Positions 29,613 through 39,231 of a stretch of 64,000 nucleotides of DNA are shown piece after piece (within the stretch, counting starts at the first letter, position 1; every line of letters begins with the position of its first letter). This stretch comes from Anabaena sp. 4-3 (GTDB taxonomy: Bacteria; Cyanobacteriota; Cyanobacteriia; Cyanobacteriales; Nostocaceae). The stretch is taken from NCBI RefSeq assembly GCF_001597745.1, contig NZ_LUHJ01000076.1, positions 188,620 through 252,619 of the forward strand. Direction: 5' to 3'. The position numbers and the translations under genes are program-made. A model generated the notes under the pieces. That model searched no databases. It was not told the origin of the DNA and saw nothing but the letters and a program-made list of their open reading frames with translations.

Positions 29613-30428
29613 TCAAAGTATCTTTTGATGCAGTTTATGCTCTTGTAGTTCTAGGAAGTTATGAGCCTGAAGAATTTGGTAGAGGTTCACATCGTTCTCT
29701 AGTAAGCAAGCGTGTCCGCTTTCAGGTAGAATAACGGTTTTGGCGTTGGGGATGATATTCGCTATACGTTTGACTTCGGTGACGGAAGGTAAGAGGCGAT
29801 CGCCAGCACCAGCAATTAACAAGACTGTTTGTTTCAGAGAACTCAACTTTTCTTCATCAACGCTAAACTCTCTTAACAAAGATATCCGCCAATTCACTGT
29901 CTCTGGTGGTACAGAACGCATTGTTTTCAGCAATTCATATCTAATACTGCGAGAAATTCGCGGCAAAGATGCCAAGAATGGTAATAAACCCAGTGCGCCA
30001 ATCTCGTAAGCACATTCTGGAACTATATCCATCAGTTGAGATGTCCAATTTAACCAAGGCCGTAATTTAAAGGCGGATGCTGGGTTAATTAAAATCATCC
30101 GTTTAAACAATTGTGGGGCTTGGGTGGCGACTTTCATCGCCAAGCAACCACCAAAGGACTCACCACACAAGTAAACTGATCTCTGGGAACTTTTCTCTAA
30201 TTCCGCATGGATTAAGTCTAAAACATTACTTGTGAGGATTTCCCAACTCGTGAGGTCTTTCCGTGGTATTGCTAAACAACGAACATCAAAGCCAACTTCT
30301 AATCCCGTAGTTTGCGATCGCAATAGTTGACCTGTTCCATCCATTCCAGGCAAATACACAAACAACGGATATTCTGGCTGAATGCGTCTAGGTGTAAGGA
30401 AACACGGCTTTAGTTCAACTTCTGGCAT
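29613..30428 (-). CDS. Alpha/beta hydrolase, related to phytyl ester synthase hydrolase domain
   Basis: The protein has 271 residues. Alpha/beta-hydrolase features: oxyanion segment YLPGMDGTG at 25-33, nucleophile S91 in CGESFGG, an acidic residue in AGAGDRLLPS, and the catalytic His in ESGHACLLEN near 240. The start YPLFVYLPGMDGTGQ resembles the hydrolase half of plant phytyl ester synthases and cyanobacterial Slr2103-like acyltransferases. The neighbouring gene, 343 bases upstream on the same strand, is a separate acyltransferase, so the two may be split versions of that enzyme. Substrate unproven. Confidence 0.85.
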   Translation of the reverse strand: MPEVELKPCFLTPRRIQPEYPLFVYLPGMDGTGQLLRSQTTGLEVGFDVRCLAIPRKDLTSWEILTSNVLDLIHAELEKSSQRSVYLCGESFGGCLAMKVATQAPQLFKRMILINPASAFKLRPWLNWTSQLMDIVPECAYEIGALGLLPFLASLPRISRSIRYELLKTMRSVPPETVNWRISLLREFSVDEEKLSSLKQTVLLIAGAGDRLLPSVTEVKRIANIIPNAKTVILPESGHACLLENDVNLYQILQAHNFLELQEHKLHQKIL

Positions 30429-30771
30429 TATGGCAAAATAAACGTCAATTTCCTAGTTGTATCGGCTTCAAGCTATGACCATCTCATACTTTGTAGAGTG
30501 AGGATAAAAGCAGGTGACAGCACAATCATCAAGGTTAAGTTCCTGATCAAATCATAGCTTTAAATGTAACAAATACTTTAGATATAGTTAAACTGTTTAA
30601 TAAAAAATTAACTTAAATTCAGCATTGCCCAGCCTCCTTATGAGATATAAGTGTTAACACAAGGTTGTCCAAGAGTATTGATGATTTCCCTAGAGATAAT
30701 TCTAGAAAGAGCAGATAATTTTTCGATTCTTGGTGATGCTTCTAAGCAGTTATGTAACAGCATCTGCAACT
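30429..30771. other. Gene-free AT-rich gap between hydrolase and acyltransferase genes
   Basis: AT-rich sequence with no reading frame of note. It contains no clear hairpin or heptamer array. A promoter for the hydrolase gene probably lies here. Confidence 0.55.
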
Positions 30772-31497
30772 TTAATAACACCCCTGAATTAATAAGTTAG
30801 CAATTTCACTGTGACAATATGTGGTGAGATCAGCCACTACATTTTTTGCCTGTTTACCGTAATATTGTTGTTGATGTTGCGGTGTAATCCAATAGGGACG
30901 ACCAATTAACACTGCCACCCGATGATAAATTACTAGAGGATGCCAACCAGCTTGATTAAATAACGGTTCGCCAGGATCAAATAAACTTAAAAATTTTAAG
31001 GGAAAAGCAGCAGTGTTCACTTCTTCTAAAGAGGCGATCGCGATTGGTAAAACGGCTAAATCTGGTACGGCAGAACGTAATGCCAGATGAGCAAAACCCC
31101 GACGAAATTCACCCAGATGATTGGCTCTTGTGTATTTCACCATCGGATCTGCACCTTCGGGAAACACTCCCACCATCTGTTTTCTTTTTAATAGCTGCTG
31201 GGACTGTACAAAAAAGCTATGCTGGCGGTTTTGGTTGTCTTCTAAGGGAAAGCAGCCTAATTGTCCTGTAACAATCTCGCGCAGAATTGGCACTTGCCCC
31301 ATGTAATGATGGCAAGCAAAGCGGATTGGACTGCCTAAAGCTGCCATTAAAATTAGAGCATCCATAAAACTGCGGTGATTGCTCACTATTAACAAACTGG
31401 CATCTTCAGGGATGCGATCCTCATAATAACGAAACATTCTGACTGAGAGTGCTGTTAAAAATGAGCGAGAAATATCTAGGGGTCTATTTATGCTCAT
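30772..31497 (-). CDS. Lysophospholipid-type acyltransferase
   Basis: The protein has 241 residues. The acyltransferase box NHRSFMDA near 39-46 supplies the catalytic His and Asp. The second block is GVFPEGAD near 110. Unlike PlsC in this window it has a short N-terminus and no clear membrane helix. It resembles the acyltransferase half of phytyl ester/diacylglycerol acyltransferase-like proteins. With the adjacent hydrolase it may take part in storing acyl chains as esters (phytyl, plastoquinol or glycerol). This is inferred from the pairing. Confidence 0.87.
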   Translation of the reverse strand: MSINRPLDISRSFLTALSVRMFRYYEDRIPEDASLLIVSNHRSFMDALILMAALGSPIRFACHHYMGQVPILREIVTGQLGCFPLEDNQNRQHSFFVQSQQLLKRKQMVGVFPEGADPMVKYTRANHLGEFRRGFAHLALRSAVPDLAVLPIAIASLEEVNTAAFPLKFLSLFDPGEPLFNQAGWHPLVIYHRVAVLIGRPYWITPQHQQQYYGKQAKNVVADLTTYCHSEIANLLIQGCY

Positions 31498-31873
31498 AGT
31501 TCATCAATCTATTTTTTTTGGAAAATATCGCAGTTTATCTTGATTTAATTTTTACATTTCTTTACCAATACCATGACCGTCTTAAGGTAGAAATGTTTGA
31601 GCAGCAGAAGCAGCCCCAGAGCAAAGATTTCGGGGTTTTCATACTCTGCCACCAAAGATGTAAAAAAACATCCCCCAAGATTTCGAGGAGTGAATTCCCG
31701 TCTTTTGGCTGAAAATTTAGCGGAATTTATAAACATTAAAAAATCATGCTTAACCAGGGAAATTTGCTAATATTAAGTTAGAGTTTGAAAAAAAAGGTAG
31801 TAATGTTATATAATTGCTTGGTTTTACCTAACAGTAAACAAGAAACGTTTTAATAATTTGATTTTTATTTTGC
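31498..31873. other. Gene-free gap between divergent acyltransferase and metG genes
   Basis: Divergent promoter region; AT-rich near both starts. Short frames on both strands (for example 31518-31712) are not protein-like and are rejected. No hairpin or repeat array stands out. Confidence 0.55.
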
Positions 31874-33475
31874 ATGAATATAGTGGATCAAACAGAAAAG
31901 ACATTTGCACTCACAACACCTCTGTATTATGTAAACGATGTTCCCCACGTAGGCAGTGCTTATACAACGATGGCGGCGGATACACTGGCGCGGTTTTATA
32001 GACTGTTGGGGCGAGAGGTACTGCTGATTACAGGTACAGATGAACATGGGCAGAAAATCCAGCGTTCAGCAGAGAGTATTGGGAAAGCACCACAAGAGTT
32101 TTGTGATGGCATCTCTGCCAGTTTTGCCTCCCTGTGGGAATTACTGAATATTAAGTATGATCGCTTTATTCGCACTACTTCATCACGCCATGAAGCCATA
32201 GTGAAAGAATTTTTTCAGCGAGTCTGGGAATCTGGGGACATCTACCAAGGACAGCAAAAAGGCTGGTATTGCGTATCCTGCGAAGAATTTAAAGAAGAAA
32301 GAGACTTGTTAGAAGGGAAGCGTTGCCCCATACATACTAACAAAGAAGTTGAGTGGCGAGATGAGCAAAACTATTTCTTCCGTCTTTCTAAATATCAAAC
32401 TCAATTAGAAGAATTTTACCAGTCGCGCCCGGATTTCATCCAACCAGAAAGTCGTCGCAATGAAGTTCTGAACTTTGTTAGCCAAGGTTTACAAGACTTC
32501 TCGATTTCTAGGGTGAATGTAGATTGGGGTTTTCCAGTACCCACGGATGCCAAACATACCCTATATGTCTGGTTCGATGCCCTGCTGGGTTACGTCACAG
32601 CACTGTTAGATCCTGATGTACCACCCACATTAGAAAACGCCCTAGCTAAATGGTGGCCGATTAACCTGCACTTAATTGGTAAAGATATATTAAGGTTTCA
32701 TGCAGTTTATTGGCCTGCCATGTTGATGTCGGCTAAATTACCGTTACCCGAAAAGGTGTTTGGGCATGGCTTTTTGACCAAAGATGGTCAGAAAATGGGT
32801 AAAAGTCTGGGTAATACCCTAGATCCTGTCGCACTCGTTCAGCGTTATGGTAGTGATGCCGTTCGTTATTACTTCCTTAAGGAAATCGAATTTGGCAAAG
32901 ATGGCGATTTTAATGAAGTTAGATTCATTCATGTTCTGAATGCAGATTTGGCAAATGACTTAGGTAATTTGCTCAATCGCACCTTGAACATGGTGAAAAA
33001 ATACTGTGCTGACAATACTCTGTCAGTCGGTAATCCAGACATTCCTGCGGAAAATGCTTTGAAAGCGATTGGTTTAAATTTGGGTGAAAAAGTCAAACAA
33101 GCTTATGCAACACTAGCTTTCAACCAAGCTTGTGAGATGGTGCTGTCACTGGTGCAAGCCAGCAATAAGTATATTGACGAGCAAGCTCCTTGGACATTAT
33201 ATAAACAAGGAAAACAGCAAGAAGTAGAAGCCGTACTGTACACAGTTTTAGAATCTGTGAGACTAGCTGCTTATCTGCTTTCCCCAGTCATTCCTAATAT
33301 CAGTAGTGATATTTATCAGCAACTAGGCTGGGAAATTGATTTTAACGAACAAATAGCAATTGCAATTAATGCTCCTTTTTCCACCCATGCAGCATGGGGA
33401 TTACTTTCTAGCGCGCAAAATTTGGGTAAACCCCAACCAATTTTTAAACGCATAGAACCCATAAAAAACGATTGA
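31874..33475 (+). CDS. metG: Methionyl-tRNA synthetase
   Basis: The protein has 533 residues; it charges tRNA-Met. A class I core is visible: the first signature HVGSAYTTMAAD near residues 24-35 replaces HIGH. A zinc knuckle CVSCEEF...CPIH is near 135-155. KMGKS at 307-311 stands where KMSKS usually is. The anticodon-binding helices follow to the end, and the C-terminal tRNA-binding dimer domain of the longer bacterial forms is absent, as usual in cyanobacteria. The gene stands alone in its own transcription unit. Confidence 0.97.
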   Translation: MNIVDQTEKTFALTTPLYYVNDVPHVGSAYTTMAADTLARFYRLLGREVLLITGTDEHGQKIQRSAESIGKAPQEFCDGISASFASLWELLNIKYDRFIRTTSSRHEAIVKEFFQRVWESGDIYQGQQKGWYCVSCEEFKEERDLLEGKRCPIHTNKEVEWRDEQNYFFRLSKYQTQLEEFYQSRPDFIQPESRRNEVLNFVSQGLQDFSISRVNVDWGFPVPTDAKHTLYVWFDALLGYVTALLDPDVPPTLENALAKWWPINLHLIGKDILRFHAVYWPAMLMSAKLPLPEKVFGHGFLTKDGQKMGKSLGNTLDPVALVQRYGSDAVRYYFLKEIEFGKDGDFNEVRFIHVLNADLANDLGNLLNRTLNMVKKYCADNTLSVGNPDIPAENALKAIGLNLGEKVKQAYATLAFNQACEMVLSLVQASNKYIDEQAPWTLYKQGKQQEVEAVLYTVLESVRLAAYLLSPVIPNISSDIYQQLGWEIDFNEQIAIAINAPFSTHAAWGLLSSAQNLGKPQPIFKRIEPIKND

Positions 33476-33539
33476 TAACTTGAGTTTTTGCTTGATGGCA
33501 ATCTAGTTCAATCTCTTATTATTTTCGCAAAAAATTAAT

Positions 33540-33563
33540 GGGGCTGAACTTGAAATTAGCCCC
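33540..33563 (+). terminator. Possible terminator hairpin after metG
   Basis: GGGGCT pairs with AGCCCC around a 12-base loop, 65 bases after the metG stop. It lacks a long U-run, so it is only a candidate. Confidence 0.35.
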
Positions 33564-33648
33564 AGTAAATTATCATAAACCAATCTAGCATTCTTTCCTT
33601 GAAAACTTGTATCAAAAATATCAAAGATAAAATTGAGGTATGACAACA

Positions 33649-34272
33649 ATGTTGAATAACTTAGAAAATGATTCCATATTCACACCGGAACAGGTGTTAG
33701 AAAATCGGGGTCGAGTAGCTATATTTATTGATGGCTCAAATCTATTTTACGCTGCTTTGCAACTAGGAATTGAAATTGATTACACGAAATTACTATGTCG
33801 CTTAACAGGTGGTTCTCGATTGTTGCGGGCATTTTTTTACACAGGTGTAGACCGCACTAACGAGAAGCAACAGGGGTTTTTGTTGTGGATGCGGCGTAAC
33901 GGTTATCGAGTGATAGCTAAAGATTTAGTACAGCTACCAGACGGTTCTAAAAAAGCCAACTTAGATGTAGAAATAGCCGTAGATATGATGGCTTTGGTAG
34001 ATTCCTATGATACCGCCGTTTTAGTCAGTGGTGACGGGGATCTAGCTTATGCAGTTAATTCTGTGAGTTATCGTGGTGTGCGGGTAGAGGTGGTCAGTTT
34101 GCGTTCTATGACAAGTGATAGCTTAATTAATGTCAGCGATCGCTATATTGATTTAGAAGCTATAAAAGAAGACATCCAAAAAACCCCACGCCAAAGCTAT
34201 CCCTATCGACCCTTATCTGGTATGGGATTTTTAGATGACCCTAGCGATGGACAACTAGAAATTCAAGATTAA
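33649..34272 (+). CDS. NYN-domain protein (LabA/DUF88 type)
   Basis: The protein has 207 residues from the second in-frame ATG. GAGG lies 10 bases before that ATG but only 1 base before the first one at 33640, which is why I chose the second. NYN (PIN-like) nuclease-fold signatures: AIFIDGSNLFYA near 25, KANLDVEIAVDMM near 105 with conserved Asp residues, LVSGDGDLAYAV near 130. Members include LabA, linked to the circadian output in cyanobacteria, and RNA nucleases. Its stop codon TAATG overlaps the start of the next gene, so the two are translationally coupled. Confidence 0.92.
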   Translation: MLNNLENDSIFTPEQVLENRGRVAIFIDGSNLFYAALQLGIEIDYTKLLCRLTGGSRLLRAFFYTGVDRTNEKQQGFLLWMRRNGYRVIAKDLVQLPDGSKKANLDVEIAVDMMALVDSYDTAVLVSGDGDLAYAVNSVSYRGVRVEVVSLRSMTSDSLINVSDRYIDLEAIKEDIQKTPRQSYPYRPLSGMGFLDDPSDGQLEIQD

Positions 34273-35534
34273 TGACCAAACACCAAGGTAGACAAGGAAG
34301 AAAAGCCTATTGTCATCGGGGGGAACTAACAACAGTTTCCCCCATTTCTGTAGATTTGAATAGCCAGTTTTTCTTAAAAATCAGAAATTTTTGCCATTTT
34401 AAAACAAATTGGTATTACCTGCCTGTAATTGTTTTCTTAATCATGGGTTTAGTGGCTTGTGGAGGTAAACCACTCCAAAATGCCCAACCAAATAATTCTG
34501 AATCTCCTCAAGATAGTAATTTAACTTTCTTTGATGTGATTCTGGAACAAGCAGATGAAGTAGGGCGACCAGTTTGGAGAGTCAAAGCTAAACAAGCACA
34601 ATACACCAAAGAAAAACAAATTGGTGAAGCTCAAAGTCCCTACGGGGAACTCTATCAAGATGGCAAAGTAATTTACCAAGTCACAGCCGAAACCGCCGAC
34701 ATCGAACAGGATGGGAAGCAACTATTTCTCAAAGGAAAAATAGTGGCGACAGACCCAATTAATGGCATTGTGTTACGAGGCAATGAATTAGAATGGCGAC
34801 CCCAAGAAGATTTATTAATTGTCCGCAACCAAATTAATGGTACCCATAAACAACTCAATGCAGTAGCACAGGAAGCCAAAGTTAAAACCCGTGAACAGCG
34901 CATGGAATTTTTTGGCGGTGTAGTGGCAAATTCTGCCGATCCCCAGATGCAAATGCGGACTGAGCATTTAATTTGGCAGATTCCAGCCGAAAAATTAATT
35001 GCCAATCGCCCTTTACAAATTGACCGTTACAAGAATAATCAAATAAGCGATCGCGGTCGGGGTAACGCCGCCGAAGTCAACTTAAAAACTAAGATTGCCA
35101 CAATTAAACAAAATGCCCAATTAGATTTATTAGATCCTCCAGTTCAAATTGCCAGTAACTCCATGACTTGGAATATCAACGGCGAAAAAGTTACTACAAA
35201 TTCCCCCGTGCGCGTGTTGCATCGAACCGAAAACATCACCGTCACTGCTAACCGAGGGGAAATGCAAATTCCCCAAAAAACAGTTTATTTAACCGGGAAA
35301 GTTAATGCTGTCGGGCAGCGTCGCCAAACCCTTAACGCTCAAAAAATGACTTGGTATTTAGACAAAAAATTATTAGAAGCCCAGGGAAACGTCGCTTATC
35401 GACAAGTTGATCCACCCTTAAATTTTCAGGGTGAAACAGCTATAGGTAATCTACAAACAGAAAATATTGTGGTTAAAGGTGGCGGTTCTAGAAACAGAGT
35501 GGTGACTGAGATTATTCCAGAGACTAGGAATTAG
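34272..35534 (+). CDS. lptC: LptC-like lipoprotein, LPS-export periplasmic component
   Basis: The protein has 420 residues from the ATG in TAATG. A lipoprotein signal ends at LMGLVAC with Cys63 as the modified residue; the start could be further in (residues 40-60 carry the hydrophobic part). After it comes a Lpt-type periplasmic domain (FFDVILEQADEVGRPVWRV, QAQYTKEK, then repeated strand units with EAQGNVAYRQ). It is longer than proteobacterial LptC, as usual for cyanobacteria, because it has a second OstA-like repeat region. It would shuttle lipopolysaccharide from the inner to the outer membrane. No lptA, lptB or lptD gene is adjacent. Confidence 0.85.
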   Translation: MTKHQGRQGRKAYCHRGELTTVSPISVDLNSQFFLKIRNFCHFKTNWYYLPVIVFLIMGLVACGGKPLQNAQPNNSESPQDSNLTFFDVILEQADEVGRPVWRVKAKQAQYTKEKQIGEAQSPYGELYQDGKVIYQVTAETADIEQDGKQLFLKGKIVATDPINGIVLRGNELEWRPQEDLLIVRNQINGTHKQLNAVAQEAKVKTREQRMEFFGGVVANSADPQMQMRTEHLIWQIPAEKLIANRPLQIDRYKNNQISDRGRGNAAEVNLKTKIATIKQNAQLDLLDPPVQIASNSMTWNINGEKVTTNSPVRVLHRTENITVTANRGEMQIPQKTVYLTGKVNAVGQRRQTLNAQKMTWYLDKKLLEAQGNVAYRQVDPPLNFQGETAIGNLQTENIVVKGGGSRNRVVTEIIPETRN

Positions 35535-35535
35535 G

Positions 35536-35652
35536 AATTGGGGACTGGGGACTGGGGACTAGGGACTGGGTAAAAGATTCTCCCTTGTCTTCCTTGTCTT
35601 CCTTGTCTCCCTTGTCTCCCCTGCTCCCCTGCCCCCCTGCTTCTTCTCTCTA
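35536..35652. repeat. GGGGACT heptamers and CTTGTCTTC units
   Basis: Three to four GGGGACT copies are followed by CTTGTCTTC/CTTGTCTCC units and CCCCTGC units. They fill the gap between the convergent lptC and dacB genes. Confidence 0.85.
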
Positions 35653-35654
35653 GC

Positions 35655-36974
35655 CTAACCTTGATAGACAATTTCCTGGCGACTGATATTACCTAAATCC
35701 GGTAATGATTTAGTTGTATGCGGGGTGAGAGATGTTGGTACTGTGGGAGCTACTTCTAATTGTTGTACTAAACGTTGCAAAAGCTTGTCTTGTTGATTGC
35801 GGAAGGCTGTGATTTGTGAACCACGGTTGATGATGGCGAACCAAACCAAACCGCGATCGCGTGTGGGGACGACACCAGCTAAAGCACTCACATCTCGCAA
35901 AGTCCCGGTTTTCATCACAGTCGCACCCGGTAGATTTCTATATTGCATTGTGCCTCGCTGATCAAAACCAGAGGTGGGGAATAAATCAGCCAAGTTGAGT
36001 TGATGAGCAGCTGCTTCTTGTTGCAGTGCCATTAACATTGCACAAGCAGCCCTAGGCGAAATGCGGTTTTCTTGTCCGAGTCCTGAACCATTAATTAATT
36101 GAATTTCTGTCTGTGGTACATTAGCTAGTTGGGCAGCTTTTAACTGCACCACGGTATGGCCGCCTACTGATTCTGCTAGCATTTGCGCCATCTCGTTATT
36201 ACTGTAAACGTTCATCTCCTTGACTAATTGGTGCATAGGTAGAGAACGATGGCGGATGAGCAAGGTTTGTTGAGGGTTGGGTTGGGCGGCGACTTTGACT
36301 TGACCGGCGATCGCTACTTGGGGTTTAGGTGTACCCTTGGGCATAATCGAGTGGGTGTAAGTTGCCGGACGAGTCCAAGTTTTAGAGTTTAGGGCTTGTC
36401 TGAGCATTTGCCCAGCTAACAGGGGTTGACGCTGGAAATTCATGGCGAAATTGCCAGTAATTACCAAATTTCCTTTTATCTGCTTAATCCCCATTTTATT
36501 GAGAGTATTACCCAAGGCGATCGCCTCCTCCCAGACAAACATCGGATCACCACCACCAGTAATCACTAAATCTCCCTGCACCACCCCATTGACTATCGGC
36601 CCTGTAGCACTAATCATCGTGTCAAATTGGTGGTTTGGCCCCCAGGTTTTTAAAGCCACCAACGAAGTTGCAATCTTGGTCAGAGAAGCCGCAGATAGAG
36701 GTGTTTTACCTTGATGGTCAGCCATCAGCATCGGCCCTGACTGTATCCAAATTCCTTGACTTTCTGTGAGATTCTCGGTGATTAGCTGAGATTTCAGTAG
36801 CCCTTGAAGATATTCTTTCAGGGTATTAGCTCCGGCTGGATTGGGATCAGTGGCAATAACCAAGCCTGGACTACTTTGCCAAGTTAAAGCTTCTAAGGCA
36901 TCTGATGGCTTGATGTTTACTCCAGCCATCTCCAGCCAGAGAGAAACCAAACCTGAACCCAACAATTCCAGCAT
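35655..36974 (-). CDS. dacB: D-alanyl-D-alanine carboxypeptidase/endopeptidase (PBP4 type, S13)
   Basis: The protein has 439 residues. It is a serine DD-peptidase acting on peptidoglycan. Its three motifs are present: SLTK with nucleophile S97 and K100, SNN in NVYSNNEMAQML, and KTG in VMKTGTL. A large insertion separates the first two motifs, as in class C low-molecular-mass PBPs. The N-terminus has only a modest hydrophobic stretch (LLGSGLVSLWLEM) as a signal, so export is likely but not certain. Confidence 0.93.
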   Translation of the reverse strand: MLELLGSGLVSLWLEMAGVNIKPSDALEALTWQSSPGLVIATDPNPAGANTLKEYLQGLLKSQLITENLTESQGIWIQSGPMLMADHQGKTPLSAASLTKIATSLVALKTWGPNHQFDTMISATGPIVNGVVQGDLVITGGGDPMFVWEEAIALGNTLNKMGIKQIKGNLVITGNFAMNFQRQPLLAGQMLRQALNSKTWTRPATYTHSIMPKGTPKPQVAIAGQVKVAAQPNPQQTLLIRHRSLPMHQLVKEMNVYSNNEMAQMLAESVGGHTVVQLKAAQLANVPQTEIQLINGSGLGQENRISPRAACAMLMALQQEAAAHQLNLADLFPTSGFDQRGTMQYRNLPGATVMKTGTLRDVSALAGVVPTRDRGLVWFAIINRGSQITAFRNQQDKLLQRLVQQLEVAPTVPTSLTPHTTKSLPDLGNISRQEIVYQG

Positions 36975-37435
36975 GATGTAATCCCCTTGTTAAGATGTAG
37001 CAGAATAGAATAATATATTGTTGTTTACTGTGGTAATATACTGACTTTTTAGAAATTATCAGCATTGAGACATAATAATTGGTGTTTTTTTCTCCGGTTT
37101 GAGTCAATTAAGTTACAACCTTCTAGTTGCTACTTTGTAACTTCCTCACGCTTGAGAGTGAGTCAAAGAAGTCAATATTTAACTGGTGTAGTCAAAAAGC
37201 CTGATACTGTCCACAAATTCAACAACGACAACAGTAAAAGAGAATGGCTACAACAAATCAATGAAGGCTAATGCTCAGAAATTATACTCGTGATTCAAGT
37301 TTATGCAACTGCTCAGAGCCAGCGATCGCAGAGATATTTCACTAACTTATCGAGATTTAGCAAATTTTTCCATCCTCATAAGTAGAGCCGGAGAATCTCC
37401 GGCTCTGACCACAATCTTTTCCAGAGTAAAAATAC
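36975..37435. other. Gene-free gap upstream of dacB and downstream of the LOG-family gene
   Basis: Short frames (37065-37271 and 37303-37491) are not protein-like. The inverted repeat AGAGCCGGAGA/TCTCCGGCTCT at 37384-37406 lies just after the stop of the LOG-family gene. The rest is AT-rich. Confidence 0.55.
37384..37406 (-). terminator. GC-rich inverted repeat downstream of the LOG-family gene
   Basis: Two 11-base arms (AGAGCCGGAGA and TCTCCGGCTCT) flank a single base; the effective loop is larger after unpairing. It starts 30 bases after the stop codon at 37436 on the minus strand. Terminator function is likely but the tail has no U-run. Confidence 0.45.
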
Positions 37436-38506
37436 TTATTTTTTTTCAGGATGTAATTGCTCGTCAGGGGTATGAATACCCATCCGGTTGATTGTGGCAA
37501 TCATCTGATACAAACGTCCTAAGTCCCGTTGATTGAAGTACAAAACTAGACGAGGTAGTTCAACGGTTTCGTCTTGACTTTCTTGAGGTAAAGCTTGACT
37601 TTTTTCAATCTTTCCTTTCACAAGAATGTCGCTAAATTCAGCATTAAGTTGCTCTACTTCTGCATCTGATAATTCTTGCATTAAGCGAATTACCAACTGA
37701 TCACCTACATAGCGACTGGAGTGATAAACCTGATAAAAACGAGTAATCGCATCACAAGCAACTTCCAGGTTATCTGTGACTGTGTACAGGCTGGGATCTT
37801 CAGGACTAACTAAACCTGTTTTCACCAAATGCTGATCAATATATTGGCTCCAAGACTGCCAATAATCACCACCTGGATGGTCGATTAAAACCACGGGTAC
37901 GGGGCCAAATTTACCCGTCTGACTGAGTGTCATACACTCAAAAGCCTCATCTTGAGTGCCAAACCCACCAGGAAATAAAGCAACAGCATCACTTTCTTTA
38001 AGCAGAAATAGCTTGCGAGTAAAGAAATACTTAAAGTGAATTAATTTAGGATCGCCTTCAATAATTGGGTTAGCTTGCTGTTCAAAGGGTAACTGAATAT
38101 TTAAGCCAAAGGAATTTTCTCTTCCCGCGCCTTCATGCCCAGCTTGCATAATGCCGCCGCCGCCGCCTGTCATCACCATAAATCCCAACTTGGTGACAGC
38201 GCGACCAAATTGTAATGCCATTTGGTACTCTGCGGTTTCTGGTGATAGGCGAGCCGAACCAAAAATCGTGACTTTGCGAACGTGTCGGTAGTCATAGAAT
38301 AACTGGAAGCCTTTTTCCATGTCTGCCAAAGCCGCAGACAGTATCTTCCAATCGAGACGATCAATGTCACTATCAGCCAGACGGACGATAGTTGCTAAAG
38401 CCTGCTGAATGAATTGGTGATGTTTTAATGTCGGTAAGCGATCAAGTAATTTAGCGATATCCGCTTGGAGAGACTCGAAGGTGTCAAACGACGCAGATGA
38501 GGTCAT
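37436..38506 (-). CDS. LOG-family/TIGR00730-type Rossmann-fold protein
   Basis: The protein has 356 residues from the ATG at MTSSASFDTF; the frame extends five codons to a GTG. The LOG-family box PGGFGTQDEAFE is near residue 180, with the N-terminal Rossmann part (GSARLSPETAEYQMALQFGR, MTGGGGGIMQAGHEGA). Such proteins include cytokinin-activating LOG phosphoribohydrolases that act on nucleotide monophosphates; this longer cyanobacterial type has an N-terminal extension (about 1-85) and a C-terminal extension of unknown role. Old annotations as lysine decarboxylase are wrong for this fold. Confidence 0.9.
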   Translation of the reverse strand: MTSSASFDTFESLQADIAKLLDRLPTLKHHQFIQQALATIVRLADSDIDRLDWKILSAALADMEKGFQLFYDYRHVRKVTIFGSARLSPETAEYQMALQFGRAVTKLGFMVMTGGGGGIMQAGHEGAGRENSFGLNIQLPFEQQANPIIEGDPKLIHFKYFFTRKLFLLKESDAVALFPGGFGTQDEAFECMTLSQTGKFGPVPVVLIDHPGGDYWQSWSQYIDQHLVKTGLVSPEDPSLYTVTDNLEVACDAITRFYQVYHSSRYVGDQLVIRLMQELSDAEVEQLNAEFSDILVKGKIEKSQALPQESQDETVELPRLVLYFNQRDLGRLYQMIATINRMGIHTPDEQLHPEKK

Positions 38507-38521
38507 GAGAACTGCCAACAC

Positions 38522-38904
38522 AATGGCATTACATTTTACCTAATTTTGGTGTGCAATGTATTAACTGCTGAAAACAGCTAATAAGGCAGACGCACTCAGG
38601 CGATTTTCAGGTGTGAAATGTCAGTATCTAGTGGAAAAAATGTGTCAATTCTAGAGCAAACTGTGATTTCTTGCTGATTGTAACCTCAGCTATCTGCCCA
38701 AAATCAATCTTCGAGGCATCATCTTGACAGATTACTTTGAGAAGAAATACAGAATTTATTTGGCGACGATAATTTTAACTTATTTTCCACTATTTAAAGT
38801 TTTATTGAGGCGCATAATTATGCGCCTGACAAACTTATTGACAAATACTGACCTAAATTTAATTCCAATAGACTAATCAACAGGGGTTGACTGCTGGTTG
38901 AGGT
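38522..38904. other. Gene-free gap between trxA and the LOG-family gene
   Basis: AT-rich, with one perfect 20-base palindrome, AGGCGCATAATTATGCGCCT, at 38808-38827. This lies downstream of trxA and is a possible terminator for it. I see no gene. Confidence 0.6.
38808..38827 (-). terminator. Perfect palindrome downstream of trxA
   Basis: Ten-base arms AGGCGCATAA and TTATGCGCCT pair fully, 78 bases after the trxA stop on the minus strand. The following bases are AT-rich but contain no long U-run. Confidence 0.4.
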
Positions 38905-39231
38905 TCAACCAAGATACTTATCCAAAGTGTTGGCTAATGTACTTTTAGGTACCGCACCGACTACCATATCGACTTTCTGCCCACCTTTAAAAATCATCAG
39001 AGTGGGAATGCTGCGGATACCGTACTGACTAGCCACTTGGGGATTTTCATCCGTGTTGACCTTCACAACTTTTAGTTGACCTTGGTACTGAGCTGCAATT
39101 TCATCTACAACCGGGGCTACCATTCTGCAAGGCCCACACCAGGGAGCCCAGAAATCAACTAAAACTGGTACTTCGCTGTCGAGTACCTCTTGCTTAAAAG
39201 TAGAATCTGTAACTTGTGCGGCTGCTGACAT
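38905..39231 (-). CDS. trxA: Thioredoxin
   Basis: The protein has 108 residues; it is a small dithiol reductase with active site WCGPC at 31-35, [11 protein letters not shown]. The cis-Pro loop [10 protein letters not shown] is also present, and length is normal. This is the m-type-like bacterial thioredoxin, a general reductant for enzymes such as reductases and regulated photosynthetic proteins. It is downstream of the small RNA Yfr1 and of guaB3, all on the minus strand, an arrangement conserved in cyanobacteria. Confidence 0.98.
   Translation of the reverse strand: MSAAAQVTDSTFKQEVLDSEVPVLVDFWAPWCGPCRMVAPVVDEIAAQYQGQLKVVKVNTDENPQVASQYGIRSIPTLMIFKGGQKVDMVVGAVPKSTLANTLDKYLG

Noticed and set aside
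37065..37491. Two short plus-strand frames upstream of the LOG-family gene end
   Set aside because: Composition is not protein-like, no ribosome site, and one overlaps the antisense of a real gene.
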